DNA of 6,028 nt from Comamonas sp. lk (GTDB taxonomy: Bacteria; Pseudomonadota; Gammaproteobacteria; Burkholderiales; Burkholderiaceae_C): the NCBI GenBank assembly GCA_945875225.1, contig CAMCJY010000135.1, positions 1 through 6,028 of the forward strand. Reading direction: 5' to 3'. The translations under genes were made by a program, and so were the position numbers. Numbering within the stretch: position 1 is the first letter of the stretch; every line of letters starts with the position of its first letter. This document shows, piece after piece, positions 5,849 to 6,028 of this stretch. The notes beneath the pieces were generated by a model. That model saw only the letters and a list, made by a program, of their open reading frames with translations, did not search any database and was not told where the DNA came from.

Positions 5849-6028
5849 ATGGCACAGCGAATCTTTGCCCGCTCTTTACGAATTTCTTGTCTTTGGCTGG
5901 CCACCGCATTTGGCGCGGCGTTTGCGCAGAACGTGCTCACTATCGCGGCTTTCCCGGCGGTGGATGAAATCGCTAAGGCGGCGATTCCGGCCTTCAAGAA
6001 AAAGCACCCCGACGTGGAGGTCAAGATC
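5849..6028 (+). CDS. Periplasmic solute-binding protein of an ABC transporter, probably for sugar (partial, C-terminus off the right edge)
   Basis: Only the first 60 residues are visible. They show an n-region with several Arg, a hydrophobic core (about 14-24) and an AFA-Q cleavage site after residue 26, so the protein is exported to the periplasm. The mature start, NVLTIAAFPAVDEIAKAAIP followed by AFKKKHPDVEVKI, is the typical first beta strand and helix of family 1 extracellular solute-binding proteins. In these, "FKKKHPDVEVK" sits at the end of the first helix and the start of the second strand. AAAAGG (5838-5843) 5 nt upstream serves as ribosome site. The LacI-type operator in its leader and the adjacent regulator suggest a carbohydrate ligand and permease genes beyond the edge; both are inferences. 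Too little is visible to name the ligand. Confidence 0.82.
   Translation, partial: MAQRIFARSLRISCLWLATAFGAAFAQNVLTIAAFPAVDEIAKAAIPAFKKKHPDVEVKI

Noticed and set aside
1..6028. tRNA, rRNA, insertion sequence or phage elements
   Set aside because: No cloverleaf-like pattern, rRNA stretch, transposase or integrase motif, or terminal inverted repeats were seen on either strand.

Overview
The window reads as chromosomal DNA of a betaproteobacterium, most likely Burkholderiales and Comamonadaceae-like. That placement is an inference from the high-GC coding style, the split three-gene transhydrogenase and the look of the proteins; no rRNA or other strict marker is present. Six genes are supported: four complete, and one cut off at each edge.

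Left part (1-1078): a minus-strand gene for a modular outer-membrane lipoprotein starts at 818 and runs off the left edge. It has a lipobox, a Gly-rich and Pro/Thr-rich stalk encoded by a 27-bp tandem repeat, and the start of a PKD/Ig-like domain. The 260-bp gap between it and the next gene holds only weak candidate sites.

Centre (1079-3959): a compact minus-strand operon, pntAA-pntAB-pntB, encodes the proton-translocating NAD(P) transhydrogenase with the alpha subunit split in two. Junctions are very tight (2-nt gap, then an ATGA overlap) and each gene has its own Shine-Dalgarno sequence. The membrane complex uses the proton gradient to reduce NADP+ with NADH.

Upstream of pnt (4081-4533): a short GspC/type II secretion-like protein on the minus strand, with one membrane anchor and one homology-region-like domain. 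No other secretion gene is visible here.

Right part (4534-6028): a plus-strand LacI/GalR-family regulator is followed by the start of a periplasmic solute-binding protein gene, probably the first gene of a sugar ABC transporter. A perfect 16-bp LacI-type palindrome lies just after a consensus -10 box in front of the transporter gene. A near copy lies just after the candidate -10 box of the regulator gene. The simplest reading is a local sugar-responsive switch: the regulator represses the transporter operon and itself, and possibly influences the divergent gspC-like gene.

I did not see a clearly new system. The best items for a second look are the paired operators, the partial repeat-bearing lipoprotein and the isolated GspC-like gene.
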